A stretch of 64,000 nucleotides of DNA from Sinotaia quadrata (GCA_028829895.1 JALGAQ010000009.1:2666001-2730000); one strand, 5' to 3'; shown: positions 33,235 through 44,078, counted from the first letter of the stretch. Notes: generated from the sequence alone by a model not told the origin. Numbers and translations are program-made.

Positions 33235-34534
33235 TTCATAGTTTCATAGATTGATAGAGAGCAGGAGGGAGGATCCTTGTGAGCTCTTTCACTTCCGATG
33301 CGTGTCCGGGAAATCTGGGCTGGTAATTTCCTCTTCGAAGTGTGAGGTCATTCAAATGACGACATATTTTTTCCCGAGCAACAAATGAATGCATTTAGCA
33401 GCTGCTTAAAACTTTCCTCTGAATGGGCGTTGACCGCAAACGCGGGGAGGCTGTTCCAGTCATTCACTATGCGGGTGGAGAGTTAAAGAACACTATAAAC
33501 CTTTGTCGTTCATGGTTTGAACAGTTTCAGACAGTGCCCCTGGTCGAGCTTTCTTTGTTGAGTACAAATATGCTATGAAGGTCTTCTCGGAGTTGGCCGT
33601 TGATTATTCGTCTGGTGAAGATCAGGTTCCCATGAAGCCTTCGGTAACCCATGCAAAATAGACCCAGGTGCTGGAGACGAATATCATGCGGCAAACCTCT
33701 GATAGCCAGGATAGTATTAGAACATCGCCTTTGAAACTTCTCCATTAGGTCGCACTCTAGTTTTGATTGTGGATACATGGCCGGTTGTCCATCATCAAGA
33801 TTAGGACGGACGTGAGAGGTAAACAGGTGTCTGAATGTTAATGAGGTCATTCCAGCAAACGATCTCTTGATTAGGCAGAACATCCTGCAGTCGGAAGCAA
33901 TTTTTCTGGTTGTGTCAGAAATAGACTTGAGGTCGTGTGTGACCACAACTCCTAGGTCTTTTCGGCACTGGAGTTTCTCAGCAGGTACCCCCAATGTGAT
34001 AGATCCCAGATGGATCTTTGTCCCCGATTGGTAGAACACAGCATTTGCCTCCCTTAATCGGCAGTTTCCATCTAATTGACCAATCCTCTAGCGCATCCAA
34101 AATGCTTTGCATGTTATCGGCGTCTTCAATGCTGGCTACTTCAGATCAGGTCGTCAACATACAGCAAGCATTCGGCATTCAAAGAAAGCGGACGATCGTA
34201 AAATAAGATTTTGAACAGCTCTAGGCCGAGAACGGACCCTAGTGGTAATCCACTGGTCAATGAGACTGATGAGGAGAGAGCATCATTCACTTTGACTCGC
34301 AGGGATCGATCGATTAGGAAGTCAGCGATCGAGGAGAGAATGTTACCCCCTATCTCGTATCTACGTAGGTTGAGAAGAAGCAGATGATGAGGAAATTTAT
34401 CAAACGCTTTGCTTAAATCCACGTAGACCACGTTGATCCGCTTACCAGAATCCACTGCTTTGCCCCATTTCTCTCGGACAACTTGAAGAATCGAGTTGCA
34501 TGATCGGCTCCTCTGGAAACCATGTTGACAAGCG
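33235..34534 (-). mobile_element. CR1-like LINE: RT catalytic and C-terminal part
   Basis: Reading leftward: VVYVDLSKAFDKFPHHLLL (first catalytic D), TSGLPLGSVLGLELF, LLYVDDLI (catalytic YVDD). After a frameshift come KLQCRKDLGVVVTHDL, TFRHLFTSHVRPNLDDGQP and LGLFCMGYRRLHGNLIF, then at 33500-33390 the end TRIVNDWNSLPAFAVNAHSE. The element ends near 33235 with a short TAGTTTCA repeat, as CR1-type elements often do. It is interrupted by a solo LTR and resumes at 34969. Confidence 0.85.
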
Positions 34535-34963
34535 TGTAACTCTTATCGGTTGATAAGGGCCTCAGAATTTCAATAAACCTGGAGAGATGCGCATTTACCG
34601 GTCAACAAGAATACGCTCATTCTATCGGAAAACTTTATGCGATTCTAAATAATAAACAATAATGCAATGTATATACATTACCTCGAAGGTTCACACAAAA
34701 GGGCGCAAAACACCTGCCACAACAAGAAATGTCCACAACAAGCATATATACTATGAGTGAATTGTCAATAGAAAAAATAATTTAAGAATAATTACCTAAG
34801 AGGCGGACGCTCTTAACCCCGGTTAGTCAACCAAGATAAATTGTAATAGCCACCACAGTGTAGGTTAAAAATGAACGTTAAAACAAAGAAACAATATACG
34901 GGGTAATCACGGGGTTTGGGGCAATTGGAGGTGAAACACAGAATGAATTTTTCTTCTTCTACA
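34535..34963 (-). repeat. solo F1 LTR with 5-bp target duplication
   Basis: On the + strand TGTAACTCTTATCGG... to ...TTCTTCTACA, 429 bp, flanked by AAGCG at 34530-34534 and again at 34964-34968. It sits inside the RT of a CR1-like LINE. TTTATGCGATTCTAAATAA is present. BEL/Pao elements make 5-bp duplications, so this is a real insertion later reduced by LTR-LTR recombination. Confidence 0.92.
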
Positions 34964-34968
34964 AAGCG

Positions 34969-36146
34969 GTCATGGAGCCAAGCTTTTCCAGGTGTACTTG
35001 CATGGCACTCTTGATCGCCTTGTCCATGATCTTACCAATGATCGGGGTTAGACATAAAGGGCTGTAATTGGAAATGTCTATACGATCTCCGTTCTTGAAT
35101 AACAGTTTGACATGTCCGAACTTTCAGGCTGACGGTAGACATCCAGCATCAAGGGAGAGCCAAAAAATGCGGCTGACAAGCAGCACAATGTATTCAGCTA
35201 TTGTATTGAGTATTAGTGGGTGCAATCCGTCTGGGCCGGGAGAAGTGTCAGGAGGTAGTCTCTGATCGAGAACAATGTCTTCGAGAAGAGGGCCTGAGTA
35301 AGATCACTGCTCTAGGTCTGCTGATTCTTTGGAGGTTATTCCGTCCTCGTAAACAGAGGCATACTGTTCCGCGAGAGCGTTGGGTTTGGCGTCGTCCTCT
35401 TGGAGTTAGTCGCCGGTTGTTCTCGAGAGGAGAGTAAGTATACCCGTACCTGCCTTGGTGCACCTTTGTAGGTATCCGTGCAGCTGTTCGGGTTTATTTC
35501 TAGAATTCCAGGCAAGCTGATGCTTGTTTTCCATGCGCTTGTCTGTTTTCGTTTGAGTGCACCGATTAAGCTCGAGCTTGTAGATGTTATAGTCTATAGG
35601 GAGCGAGGTGATTTCGAAGCGATTTCAGAGTTTGCGTCTCCATTCAGCATGGTTCGTAACTCCATTTCAATCCAGGGGACGTTTGGAAAACGGACGCTTC
35701 AGAGAAAGGGGAACATGTTTGCGAACCAGTGCGTCTATATTGGGGGAGAAAAAGAGTAGAGCGTCTTCAAAGTCCAATCGGTGTCCCTCGCTTCTTTTTT
35801 CAGACGGACCATGTCCGCCCTCAAGTAGTTGCGACGAATCCCAGTCCATGAATGGACTTCGGCACACCCAGTCCAGTGAAAAGAAAGAGTGCAGTGGTCA
35901 CTTTTTCCGATGGGGGGTAGAGGGATTAGGTCCAGGATGTCAGTGGGGTTGGCAGACATTAGCAAATCGTGCGTGTTGAATGCTTGTCCGGGAACTGAAC
36001 GGGTCGAAAATGACAGGTGCTGCATCAGGAAACAGTCCATGGCTGCCGCCAGCAGGGGTGTATCGAACGCTGAGTTTGCAGATCCACAGCAGAGGCTTTC
36101 CCAATCAATCCCAGGCGCGTTAAAATCCCAAAATTCAGACAGACCT
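34969..36146 (-). mobile_element. CR1-like LINE: endonuclease and RT N-terminal part
   Basis: The 36146-35735 portion encodes an apurinic-like endonuclease end: WDFNAPGIDWESL (family 'GDFNAP'), DLIPLPPIGKSDHCTLSF (catalytic 'SDH'), and WTGIRRNYLRADM. The 35060-34975 portion carries an RT 'Y-x-P(I/L)-x-LTPIIGKIMDKAI' segment. The element is cut at 36147 by the LTR of a BEL/Pao element. The endonuclease N-terminus is not found on the far side of it, partly because of the gap at 39809. Confidence 0.85.
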
Positions 36147-36576
36147 TGTAGAAAGCGTTTAACCACATAAATGATTCCTCTGCAAGGCAGGTATTGCAAG
36201 CCGTGAGATATGCGCCAAATCGATATCAATCAGGAACCAAGTATCTCGACTGAAAGGGTTTATACGATTCGGTGAGATAAGATAATAATAATTGTACAAA
36301 ATACAAACCTCAAAGGTTTGAACACACACTCCGAGACCTCTTGTAAGTTGGATTGTCTTCTGATTACAGATACAACTATAAAGAGTTAGTAAAATACAAT
36401 ATTCAACGGGCCACTTGCTCAGGACAGCAATGCTCACCAACGCCTATAAAGGACCAATATAAAAATGCAGTTAAACATGGTGGTAAAACATCAAAATAAA
36501 CATGGGGTCAGGTCAATATAGTGGCCAGGAGGTATATCATAGGAAGTTGGGGCATTCACAGGGGAACTTCTTTACA
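36147..36576 (-). repeat. 3' LTR of pol-less BEL/Pao element D (F2)
   Basis: TGTAGAAAGCGTTTAACC... to ...AACTTCTTTACA on the + strand, 430 bp. It inserted into the CR1-like LINE endonuclease. The five bases to its left are GACCT. The matching duplication cannot be checked because the 5' LTR runs into the gap. Confidence 0.85.
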
Positions 36577-36789
36577 CCGCCCACCAAATCGGTCACGATT
36601 TTAACTTTCTGTTGACCTGGTTTGATGTCCCCCTAAGCCTCACCCCCGAGCTAGACCTAAGGTTATCGCCACCGGCCACCGAACTTAGGGCTGCCCCTTA
36701 CATTGGCTTAGCTGGAATAGTACAATTATAACTCTTGCTACAACAGCATAGGCCAATCCCCTAAGGACTCGGATGGCGATAACCGACCT
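36577..36789 (-). other. F2 3' UTR of element D
   Basis: About 210 bp, colinear with 16201-16409, 40862-41085 and 51970-52186, and ending at the LTR in the same GGTGGGCGG purine tract (- strand). Confidence 0.75.
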
Positions 36790-36809
36790 CCCCCTTACAA
36801 CAGCGAGAG

Positions 36810-38895
36810 TCAGTCCGTTAGAGACTCCAGCGACCACAACCAACATCCATCTAGCAGCCTTCTGTTAAACACATCCTTCTTATTGCATCTCATTAACCCA
36901 AAATGAAGATCAACAGCATCACATCTTGATGAATTTACTTTGCCATAATACGGTGAGGCATGTGGGCGTTGCGATTCCTCCCGGGATCCAACATGTCGAT
37001 GTAGCTCAGACTGAATTACATCGGGACCTGAAACGTTGGACGTGTAATAAATGAGAGCGTCTGAGAGTAGCGAATTTATGGAAGATACTTCAAAGGTCAC
37101 GGCCTCAACATTATGCGTAGAAAGTAAATCTGAGCCGAGAGCAGCATCAGAACTACATTCCGGAGAAAATTGTTTCAAAGGATCGAAATACAGTCGCGTG
37201 GTACCGGTTGTCCCAACGCGATAAGAGTCGAACGGCCTAGAAAATATCGGTTAATCCCGCGATAGATTCACCAGAAAAATGATATTCTTCTTGTAACCCA
37301 ACGTTGGCAATCATGTCCTTCGAAGAGCTAACCTCCTCTGCAGGCATAGTATTTGCTTTGACAGGTAGAAAGGAAGGCAATTTAATCCTTGAGGATTGCA
37401 CAACTGAAGACAAGTAACCATCCTTCTGGGACCGTTGAACGATAAAATCCTCCGATAAAGGTGGTATATGAGACAAAACAACATAGTCACCAGCTTCAAG
37501 AGTCAAATCAAAATCAGTCTCAGTTTCAAATGCCTCACCTGCGATCTCAGCAAGAGTCACTTCAGAACCAGTTAAAAACTCTGGTTCGGGTTTACGCAAA
37601 GATGCTTTTTCAAGTGCCCCTTCCTCTAAACCTTCAGACTCGCATGGCACCAACGACTCAGCTCCTGCACCTTCCGTATCTTCAAAGTCCGCCTCATGCA
37701 ATACTTTCTGATGCCGTTGAATAGAAGAGTCGGACTGAATGGCGTTCACCCTACGGTCACTGGCTTTCGAGGGACCCACTGGCCCTAACAAAATCCAAAC
37801 CAGTCTTGTACGAACGGCATAAGGCTCCTTCGGTTTGCCCGACCGGCATTCCAAGGGTCTGTGGGCGTCCGGTACATTTGATCCAATTAGAATTTTGATG
37901 TCCGATTCCGCTAGTTTCTTGAGACCAACATGTTTCAAATGTTTCCACCTGTTGGAATAATAGACAGTCGGGTTAGACGTGCATCCTATCGGCAACTTAG
38001 ACACTCCAAATGCGTTAGGGATGTCCACCCTACCTTTTCTGCTTGTCGAAGTTACTTTCAAGCTGCATTTGGTAGCGTTGAGCGAAGTCGAGCCTGCGAC
38101 CGTTGAGATATTCATAGACGTCTTAACTTCATTGACACCAAGTGTTCGGGCTATCTCCTCATCGATCAACCTAACGTCGGAGCCATTATCTAAAAGCACG
38201 TTGACCACCAGTGTCTTCTTGGGACCCACAATGCAAACCGGCAACACACCTAAGGAGACCTTATTCTCATTGCCAAATCCTGTCGAACCACACGTGTTAG
38301 CTGTATAGCCGACATCTTCTTCCTGTTTGACACTATGCAGCCGATGGTGATACGCCTTGCATCCGCCTACTTCGCAGTATTTATCCGCAGAGCATACTTC
38401 GCTCCTGTGACCGTTCTTAAGACATACGAAGCAGACCCGATAGCGTCCCACCGCGGACCATCTTTGAGTTAAACTCATCTTGAGGAAAGCGGAGCAGGAT
38501 TCCAATTCATGAGGCTTTCGACAGAGCAGGCACGGCTCTTCTTTTCCCGCTGTGGAGAACTGTCTCACCCGAAACGAACCTGAGTCGCTCGGTCTATGTG
38601 TCTCCTTTGCTGGCTGCGGCTCTCGCCATAATGGCACCGGCGCCTGGATAAACCGACCAAACCTCCCCTGTCTAATTTGCGACTCTTCCTCCACAAACTT
38701 GCTTAGAGCCATGAAGTTGACATCACTTTTCATTTTGGACCTTTCGTGGGCAAATCTGACCCAACCTCTTCTGGCATCATCAGGGAGTGTTTCCACGATC
38801 TTCTCTAGAGTCGCCAAGGCGTCCAGCTCTCCGGAACGATTTCTTTCCTGCAAGGCGATGTAGCAATTACACATGCGGTTAGCCAGACGTGACAA
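36810..38895 (-). CDS. pol-less BEL/Pao element D: gag C-terminus, zinc knuckles, protease, then acidic cassette
   Basis: The open frame 38895-37237 (552 aa) runs from gag SRLANRMCNCYIALQERN through EKIVETLPDDARRGWVRFA, two zinc knuckles (CLLCRKPHELESC; CFVCLKNGHRSEVC) and a C/H-rich CEVGGCKAYHH segment. The protease follows with VNVLLDNGSDVRLID (active site DNG where D-S/T-G is usual), ILIGSNVPDAHRPLECR and YAVRTRLVWILLGP. Where reverse transcriptase should start, the frame instead enters an acidic region (LRKPEPEFLTGSEVTL, EAGDYVVLSHIPPLSEDF, IKLPSFLPVKANTMPAEEV). After a 1-base insertion near 37240 this continues at 37178-36810 and ends CNKKDVFNRRLL. No RT, RNase H or integrase is present. 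One TAA at 38896-38898 (GAA in element B) breaks the frame from the upstream gag. Confidence 0.88.
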
Positions 38896-38898
38896 TGA

Positions 38899-39718
38899 TT
38901 AGGCACTGTCATGTTGCTTCTTGAGACTCTTTAATAGGTCTTCTACGATTGCCTCAGCGACCAACTGATCGCTGCCGTACAGATTCTCAAGCAGGTCCCA
39001 TGCCATAGCGTAACCATGGGACGCATCTCGACCCTCAATCCCTGAGATGGCTTCCTTCGCTTGGCCGACGCAATAGTGTTTGAGGTATTGCAGTCTCGTG
39101 CCATCATCGGCTACACACTGTTCAACAAAGTACCGAAACTGGTGGACGAACTTCCAGTACTTGCCCGGGTGCCCGTCAAAGGACTCCACCCTTTCTAATC
39201 GAGGTAAGTTGGCCCTAAGCGTTGTCAGGTCAGTCGAGGAGGAGGGGATCCGCGGCGAGTTTATGGTGAACCGAATCACATGACCCAACCGATCATTGAT
39301 TCGAATCGGCTCCAATCGGTCCGCTGATCTGAGTTCTACTCCTCCAGAGCAGGAACTTGCACGCTCCACCGCTTCTTCTTGCTAAATGCTTGCTAGACGC
39401 GCTAGAAGTCGCCGTTTTTCTCCCTTCCGATCTTCCGCACTCTTGACCGAGATATTCCTCGGGTCACTGTGTTCGAAAGCATCAAGTTTCGGATAGTTGG
39501 AATTACGAAAAACTAAGGCTATCGTATTGGTGAGGCCGATTAATTATAGGAAATGAACCAGGGTTGTCAACAGAAGAGGTTAAAACGAGGACTTGCCGTG
39601 CCTTCTGCATGAACCTGGGTTCTCCTTCAGGGAAGTCCAAACGATAAAACGACAATGTCATGTCTTCTGCGGTCTCGGCTCCAAAGTTCTTTCCCAAACC
39701 AAGTTTTGGGGAAGTCAT
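38899..39718 (-). CDS. pol-less BEL/Pao element D: gag N-terminal part
   Basis: The ATG at 39718 lies 12 nt inside the LTR edge and opens TSPKLGLGKNFGAET, a leader shared with the other F2 elements, and DRLDFP-like residues. After a frame break, 39369-38899 reads LPRLERVESFDGHPGKYWKF, QFRYFVEQCVADDGTRLQYL, YCVGQAKEAISGIEGRD and LVAEAIVEDLLKSLKKQHD, the canonical BEL/Pao gag core. It is closely similar to 44069-43100. Confidence 0.88.
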
Positions 39719-39730
39719 AACTTTGAGAAT

Positions 39731-39808
39731 TGAAGAAAGCGTTTAACCACATAAACGATTCCTCTGCAAGGCAGGTATTGCAAGCCGTGAGATATGCGCC
39801 AAATCGAT
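39731..39808 (-). repeat. 5' LTR of element D, cut by assembly gap
   Basis: TGAAGAAAGCGTTTAACC..., identical in arrangement to the first 78 bp of the LTR at 36147, and running into the N block. Confidence 0.85.
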
Positions 39809-39908
39809 NNNNNNNNNNNNNNNNNNNNNNNNNNNNNNNNNNNNNNNNNNNNNNNNNNNNNNNNNNNNNNNNNNNNNNNNNNNNNNNNNNNNNNNNNNNN
39901 NNNNNNNN
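39809..39908. other. assembly gap (100 N)
   Basis: Exactly 100 N inside the 5' LTR of element D. An assembly break inside a multi-copy LTR is expected. Confidence 0.99.
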
Positions 39909-40090
39909 AGCTCTGAAAATTCGGATGCTTAACGTAAAATGTTGCCTACCTGGACAAGTAGTCATTTAATTGAGCATTTCCCAACCGATCATGTCTGTAT
40001 TTGATACATGAAAGAATCCCGTTTCTTATGGCAATTAGGTTCTGTCTTTGACTGTTATAACAAAAACATAGAAAATAAAGGAACACAAAC

Positions 40091-40369
40091 CTTTCTATTG
40101 ATGAACGTTTTTCTCGGTATATTTTTTCTAACTGCTTCAGCAGCGTCGCTTCACGTTGTTTCAGAGTGTTGAGTAATATGTCAAAATGTGCACGTATTTC
40201 AAACTCAGCAGAACCCGCATTATGTGCAAGAACAGGAAAATATCCCTCCAGTTGGAATAGTAGATAATCCAATCTTTTGATAATAACATCCACCATTGTA
40301 TCAAATACAAAACCTCGGACGCCCTTTACAGGTAATATTTCGAAATGTGCACATGGGATGTCGTCTGAC
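40091..40369 (-). CDS. exon of an unidentified host coiled-coil protein
   Basis: An open frame of about 93 codons. It is bounded on the - strand by a plausible acceptor (...CTGAAG, exon from 40369; a second AG would start it at 40364) and a donor (GAAAG|GTTTGTG after 40091). It reads DDIPCAHFEILPVKGVRGF, then LDYLLFQLEGYFPVLAHN, then a strongly helical charged stretch (EFEIRAHFDILLNTLKQREA, TLLKQLEKIYREKR) with coiled-coil heptads. The 'F-x-x-L-x-x-x-L-x-x-RE-x-x-LL' pattern is like the B-box C-terminal coiled coil of TRIM-type proteins, but no RING or B-box is seen and I do not name it. It resembles none of the transposons here. Upstream exons would lie beyond 44.5 kb, since element B sits in the adjacent intron; downstream exons lie to the left or in the gap. 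Confidence 0.5.
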
Positions 40370-40424
40370 CTTCAGGATCCAAATGATAAAATGACAAATT
40401 TAATCAGTTATCAGTTATCACTGT

Positions 40425-40861
40425 TGTAGAAAATTTGTCCAAAAGTTCCCTCTGCCAATGCAGGTAAATGCAAACCCGGAGATATGCGCTCAATATAAGT
40501 ATCAAATCAAGAACCAAATTCCTTGACGGACACTTTATGCGATTCTATAAAGCATTAAGTTAACTGTACAAAGTATGCAAACCTCAAAAGTTCGATTACA
40601 CACTCTGAACAACTCTTTCAAAATGGATCGCTGTCAAGGCAAACACAACTGAAAAGTTATCAAAGTTATTCGTCAATAAGGGAACACTTGCAATTTACAC
40701 CAGCAGCGCGGTCACGCTTCCGTCAAACGAAAGTAATGAAAGTGTCACAACAATGGAGGGACGCGAGCAATGGGGTAATATAAACAAAGGGACAGGTCAA
40801 TATGGGGGTTGGGGGTGCCAGCATGAACAATGAAGTAAATCACCGACGGGAATTCTTTACA
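40425..40861 (-). repeat. 3' LTR of pol-less BEL/Pao element B (F2)
   Basis: TGTAGAAAATTTG... to ...GGGAATTCTTTACA (437 bp). It differs from the 5' LTR at 44079-44516 at only two or three positions that I can see. It is preceded by ACTGT (40420-40424), which recurs at 44517-44521. Confidence 0.95.
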
Positions 40862-41085
40862 CCGCCCACCAAATCGGCCACGATTTCAACTCTCTGTGGA
40901 CCTGGTTCAACGTCCCCTAAACCTCACCCCCCAGCTAGACTTACGGTTGTCGCCACCGCCCACCGAACCTACGGCTGTTCCTTACATTGGCTGAGCTGAA
41001 ATAGTACAATTATAACTCTTGCTACAACAGCATAGGCCAATCCCCTAAGGACTCGGGCGGCGACAACCGACCCCCTTCCTCACTC
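40862..41085 (-). other. F2 3' UTR of element B
   Basis: Colinear with the other F2 3' UTRs. The purine tract GGTGGGCGG directly abuts the LTR on the - strand. Confidence 0.78.
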
Positions 41086-41089
41086 GCAA

Positions 41090-41868
41090 CCTTCTATCAA
41101 ACACTTCCTTCTTATTGCATCGCGTTAACCCCAAACGAAGATCTACAGCATCACATCTTGATGAATTTACTTTGCCATAATCCGGTGAGGCATGTGGGCG
41201 TTGCGATTCCTCCGGGATCCAACATGTCGATGTAGCTCAGACTGAATTACATCGGGACCTGAAACGTTGGACGTGTACGAAATGGGAGCGTCTGAGAGTA
41301 GCGAATTTATGGAAGATTCTTCAAAGGTCACAGCCTTAACATTATGCGTAGAAAGTAAATCTGAGCCGAGAGCAGCACCAGAGCTACATTCCGTAGAAAA
41401 TTGTCCCAAAGGATCGAAATAAAGTCGCGTGGTACCGGTTGTCCCAACGCGATAAGAGTCGAACGGCCTAGAAATATCGGTTAATCCCGCGATAGATTCA
41501 CCAGAAAAATGATATTCTTCTTGTAACCAAACGTTGGCAATCACGTCCTTCGAAGAGCTAACCTCCTCTGCAGGCATAGTATTTACTTTGACAGGTAGAA
41601 AGGAAGGCACTTTAATCCTTGACAAGCAACCATCCTTCTGGGACCGTTGAACGATAAAATCCTCCGATAAAGGTGGTTTATGAGACAGAACAACATAGTC
41701 ACCAGCTTCAAGAGTCAAATCTAAATCAGTCTCAGTTTCAAATGCCTCACCTGCGATCCCAGCAAGAGTCACTTCAGAACCAGCTAATAACTCTGGTTCG
41801 GGTTTACGCAAAGATGCCTTTTCAAGTACCCCTTCCTCTAAACATTCAGACTCGCATGGCACCAACGA
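41090..41868 (-). CDS. element B: acidic cassette replacing RT-RNase H-integrase
   Basis: This is the in-frame continuation of gag-protease. The protease frame runs to CCSVEDKMAKALVAES, which in the pol-bearing element continues into the RT. Here it switches to LVPCESECLEEGVLEKA, then acidic blocks (TETDLDLTLEAGDYVVL, SHKPPLSEDFIVQRS), LPVKVNTMPAEEVSSSK, EYHFSGESIAGLTDIS and SYTSNVSGPDVIQSELHRH. The frame ends at a stop near 41167. The DNA then continues to the position where the end of integrase resumes in another frame (about 41085-41115). There is no transmembrane segment, catalytic motif or RNA-binding motif, so no function can be assigned. It is rich in E, D, S and P. The same cassette is present in elements D, E and the fragment at 45.5 kb, so it is a heritable part of this element group. 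Confidence 0.85.
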
Positions 41869-42789
41869 CTCAGCTACAAGGGCCTTCGCCATTTTGTCTT
41901 CTACCGAACAACAATGTTTCGTGCCCTCTGTGTCCTGAAACTCAGCACCGTACAATTTCCTCAAGTGTCGCTGAATGGACAAGTCCTTCTGGATGTTGTT
42001 CACCCTACGATCACCAACACCGGCTGGACCTATTGGACCTAGCAGAATCCATCCCAGCCTAGTACGAACAGCATAAGGCTCCTTTAATTTACCAGCCCGG
42101 CATTCGAGGGGCCTGTGGGCGTCTGGCACATCTGATCCTATAAGAATGTGGATGGCGGTTTCTGCTGGTTTTCGCAGGTCGATGCCCTTGAGGTGCTTCC
42201 ACCTATTGGCGCAATCAGGAATCAGACTATCTGCGCATCCTATCAGTAAGTTGAGCACCCGAAATGCATTTGTTATATGCACCCTCCCTTCTCCCTTGAT
42301 AGAGCTCACTTTTAAGCTGCATTTGGTAGATTTGAGGGAGGTCGAGCCCACGATAGTTGAAATGTTTAGGGACGTCTCTTCTCCCTTTACACCCAGCGCC
42401 GTTGCGATCTTATCTTCGATCAAGGTGATATCTGACCCATTGTCCAATAAGGCGTTCACTACGACCGTCTTCTTGGGCCCGATTAGGCGGACTGGCAGCA
42501 CACCCAGGGAGACTTTACTGCCAGTACCAACGCTGGTTGAACCACAAGTGTTACCCTTAGGTGCGGACCTTTGCTGTGACCCTACGTGGTGCAACAGACT
42601 GTGATGGCGCTCCTTGCATCCATCCACGTAGCAAGGGTTGGTAATAGAACATACTTCACTCCTATGACCCATCCGTAGACAGACGAAACACGCGCCCCTC
42701 GCCGCACTACAGACCACCTTTGCACTCTGGACATCTTGAGGAAGTTGGGGCAGGAATCCAAATCGTGGATCTTCTGGCAGAGACGGCAT
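41869..42789 (-). CDS. element B: zinc knuckle and aspartic protease
   Basis: ACFVCLRMGHRSEVC (C-x2-C-x4-H-x4-C) is followed by CYVDGCKERHHSLLH. The protease then runs VVVNALLDNGSDITLIEDK with active site DNG, NISTIVGSTSLKSTK, ILIGSDVPDAHRPLECR and RLGWILLGPIGP. It joins the upstream gag frame (44069-42582) through a 1-base frameshift near 42700. In element D the same junction is a single frame, so the shift is a private mutation. The protease would cut the gag polyprotein. Confidence 0.87.
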
Positions 42790-44069
42790 AGCACTTCCTT
42801 GCCTTCTGTCGAGAACTGCCTCGCCTGGAACGTAGCGGAATTACTTGGCCGTTGGTTTTCCCTAGCCCTTGGCGGATCTCTGGAGACTGGAGCGGCATTT
42901 GTCATAAACTTTCCGAACCTGCCTTGCCTGACTTGGGACTCTTCTTCTATATATTTACATAGATCCAAGAAATTGACATCGGGCCCTGTTCTTGATCGCT
43001 CATGCGCTAACCTTGCCCAGCCCTTTCTTGCGTCGTCAGGTAGGGTATCCACAATCTTCTCGAGAGTTGCCATAGCATCTAGCTCTCCGGCACGGTTTCG
43101 TTGCTGCAGGGTAATGTAGCAATTACGCATTCGGTTAGCCAGACGTGACAATGATTCGGCATTGTCGTGTTGCCTCTTTAGATTCTTTAATAGATCTTCT
43201 ACGATCGCATCAGCGACCAACTGATCCCTGCCGTACAGACTCTGAAGTAAATCCCATGCCATGGCGTAGCCATGCTCGGCGTTTCTTCCCTCCACTTCAG
43301 AGATCGCCTCCTTGGCCTGACCAATACAGTAGTGCTTCAAATACTGTAGTCGCGTACCATCATCAGGTACGCACTGTTCGACGAAATAGCGAAACTGACT
43401 GACAAATCTCCAGTACTTCCGCGGATTTCCGTCGAAAGATTCTACCATTTCTAGGCGGGGTAGACTTGCCCTGAGCGCTGTTACTTCCATCACGGAAGAT
43501 GAGGTTTGCGGTGAATCGATGGTATATCGTTTCACGTGTTTCAGGCGCTCGTTCACTTGAATTGGTTCGAAGCAACCTACAGCGCTGCTTCCAACAGCTT
43601 CGGAAGAGAGCTTCGCCCGCCTTCTCGTATCGTTCTGCTCAATTTGTTGTAATCTGTCTAAAAAACAACGTTTCTCTTCTAGTTCAGAGTCACAAAGTGC
43701 GTCACTCATCAATACCGGCTGCTCGCTAGCTTTTTCCGCGACAAAACCACCATGCTCTTGGTTTCGGATAGATGATATATAAGCATAACCGTCTATTCTA
43801 TGCCTGTCATGGTGTGGGCTAACGAACAAATTTTGTGCTGTACGATGACTATAATTATTACGGCTATAATTAACATCAACGTAAGAGCATTGCCTAACTA
43901 TCGGACATGAACCAGGTATAGGCACAGGAGAAGTCAAAACGGGGACTTGCCGAGTCTTCTGTACGTTCTGCTTTCCATCAGGGAAGTCCAAACGATCCAT
44001 AGACACCGTTGTGCCTTGGGAGTGTTCGTTCCAAATGTTCTTGCCCAAACCAGGTTTTGGGTGAGACAT
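42790..44069 (-). CDS. element B: gag
   Basis: The ATG at 44069 is only 9 nt from the LTR edge. The leader SHPKPGLGKNIWNE is related to other F2 leaders. It is followed by a variable, coiled-coil-like segment (ELEEKRCFLDRLQQIEQND). The conserved gag core includes LPRLEMVESFDGNPRKYWRF, QFRYFVEQCVPDDGTRLQYL, AKEAISEVEGRNAEHGYAM, DAIVEDLLKNLKRQHDNAES and EKIVDTLPDDARKGWARLA, then FLDLCKYIEEESQVRQGRFG. The first knuckle CRLCQKIHDLDSC follows. The open frame is 495 aa and continuous, the best-preserved gag in the window. Gag would assemble the particle and package the element's RNA. Confidence 0.92.
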
Positions 44070-44078
44070 TTTGAGAAT

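Noticed and set aside
36810..38895. Acidic cassette as an env-like gene
   Set aside because: No signal peptide, no transmembrane segment, no cysteine pattern and no separate start; it is fused in frame to gag-protease. Env in BEL/Pao would follow integrase.
39627..39969. Reading frames crossing the second N gap
   Set aside because: Same artefact; the sequence is LTR on one side and intron or host DNA on the other.
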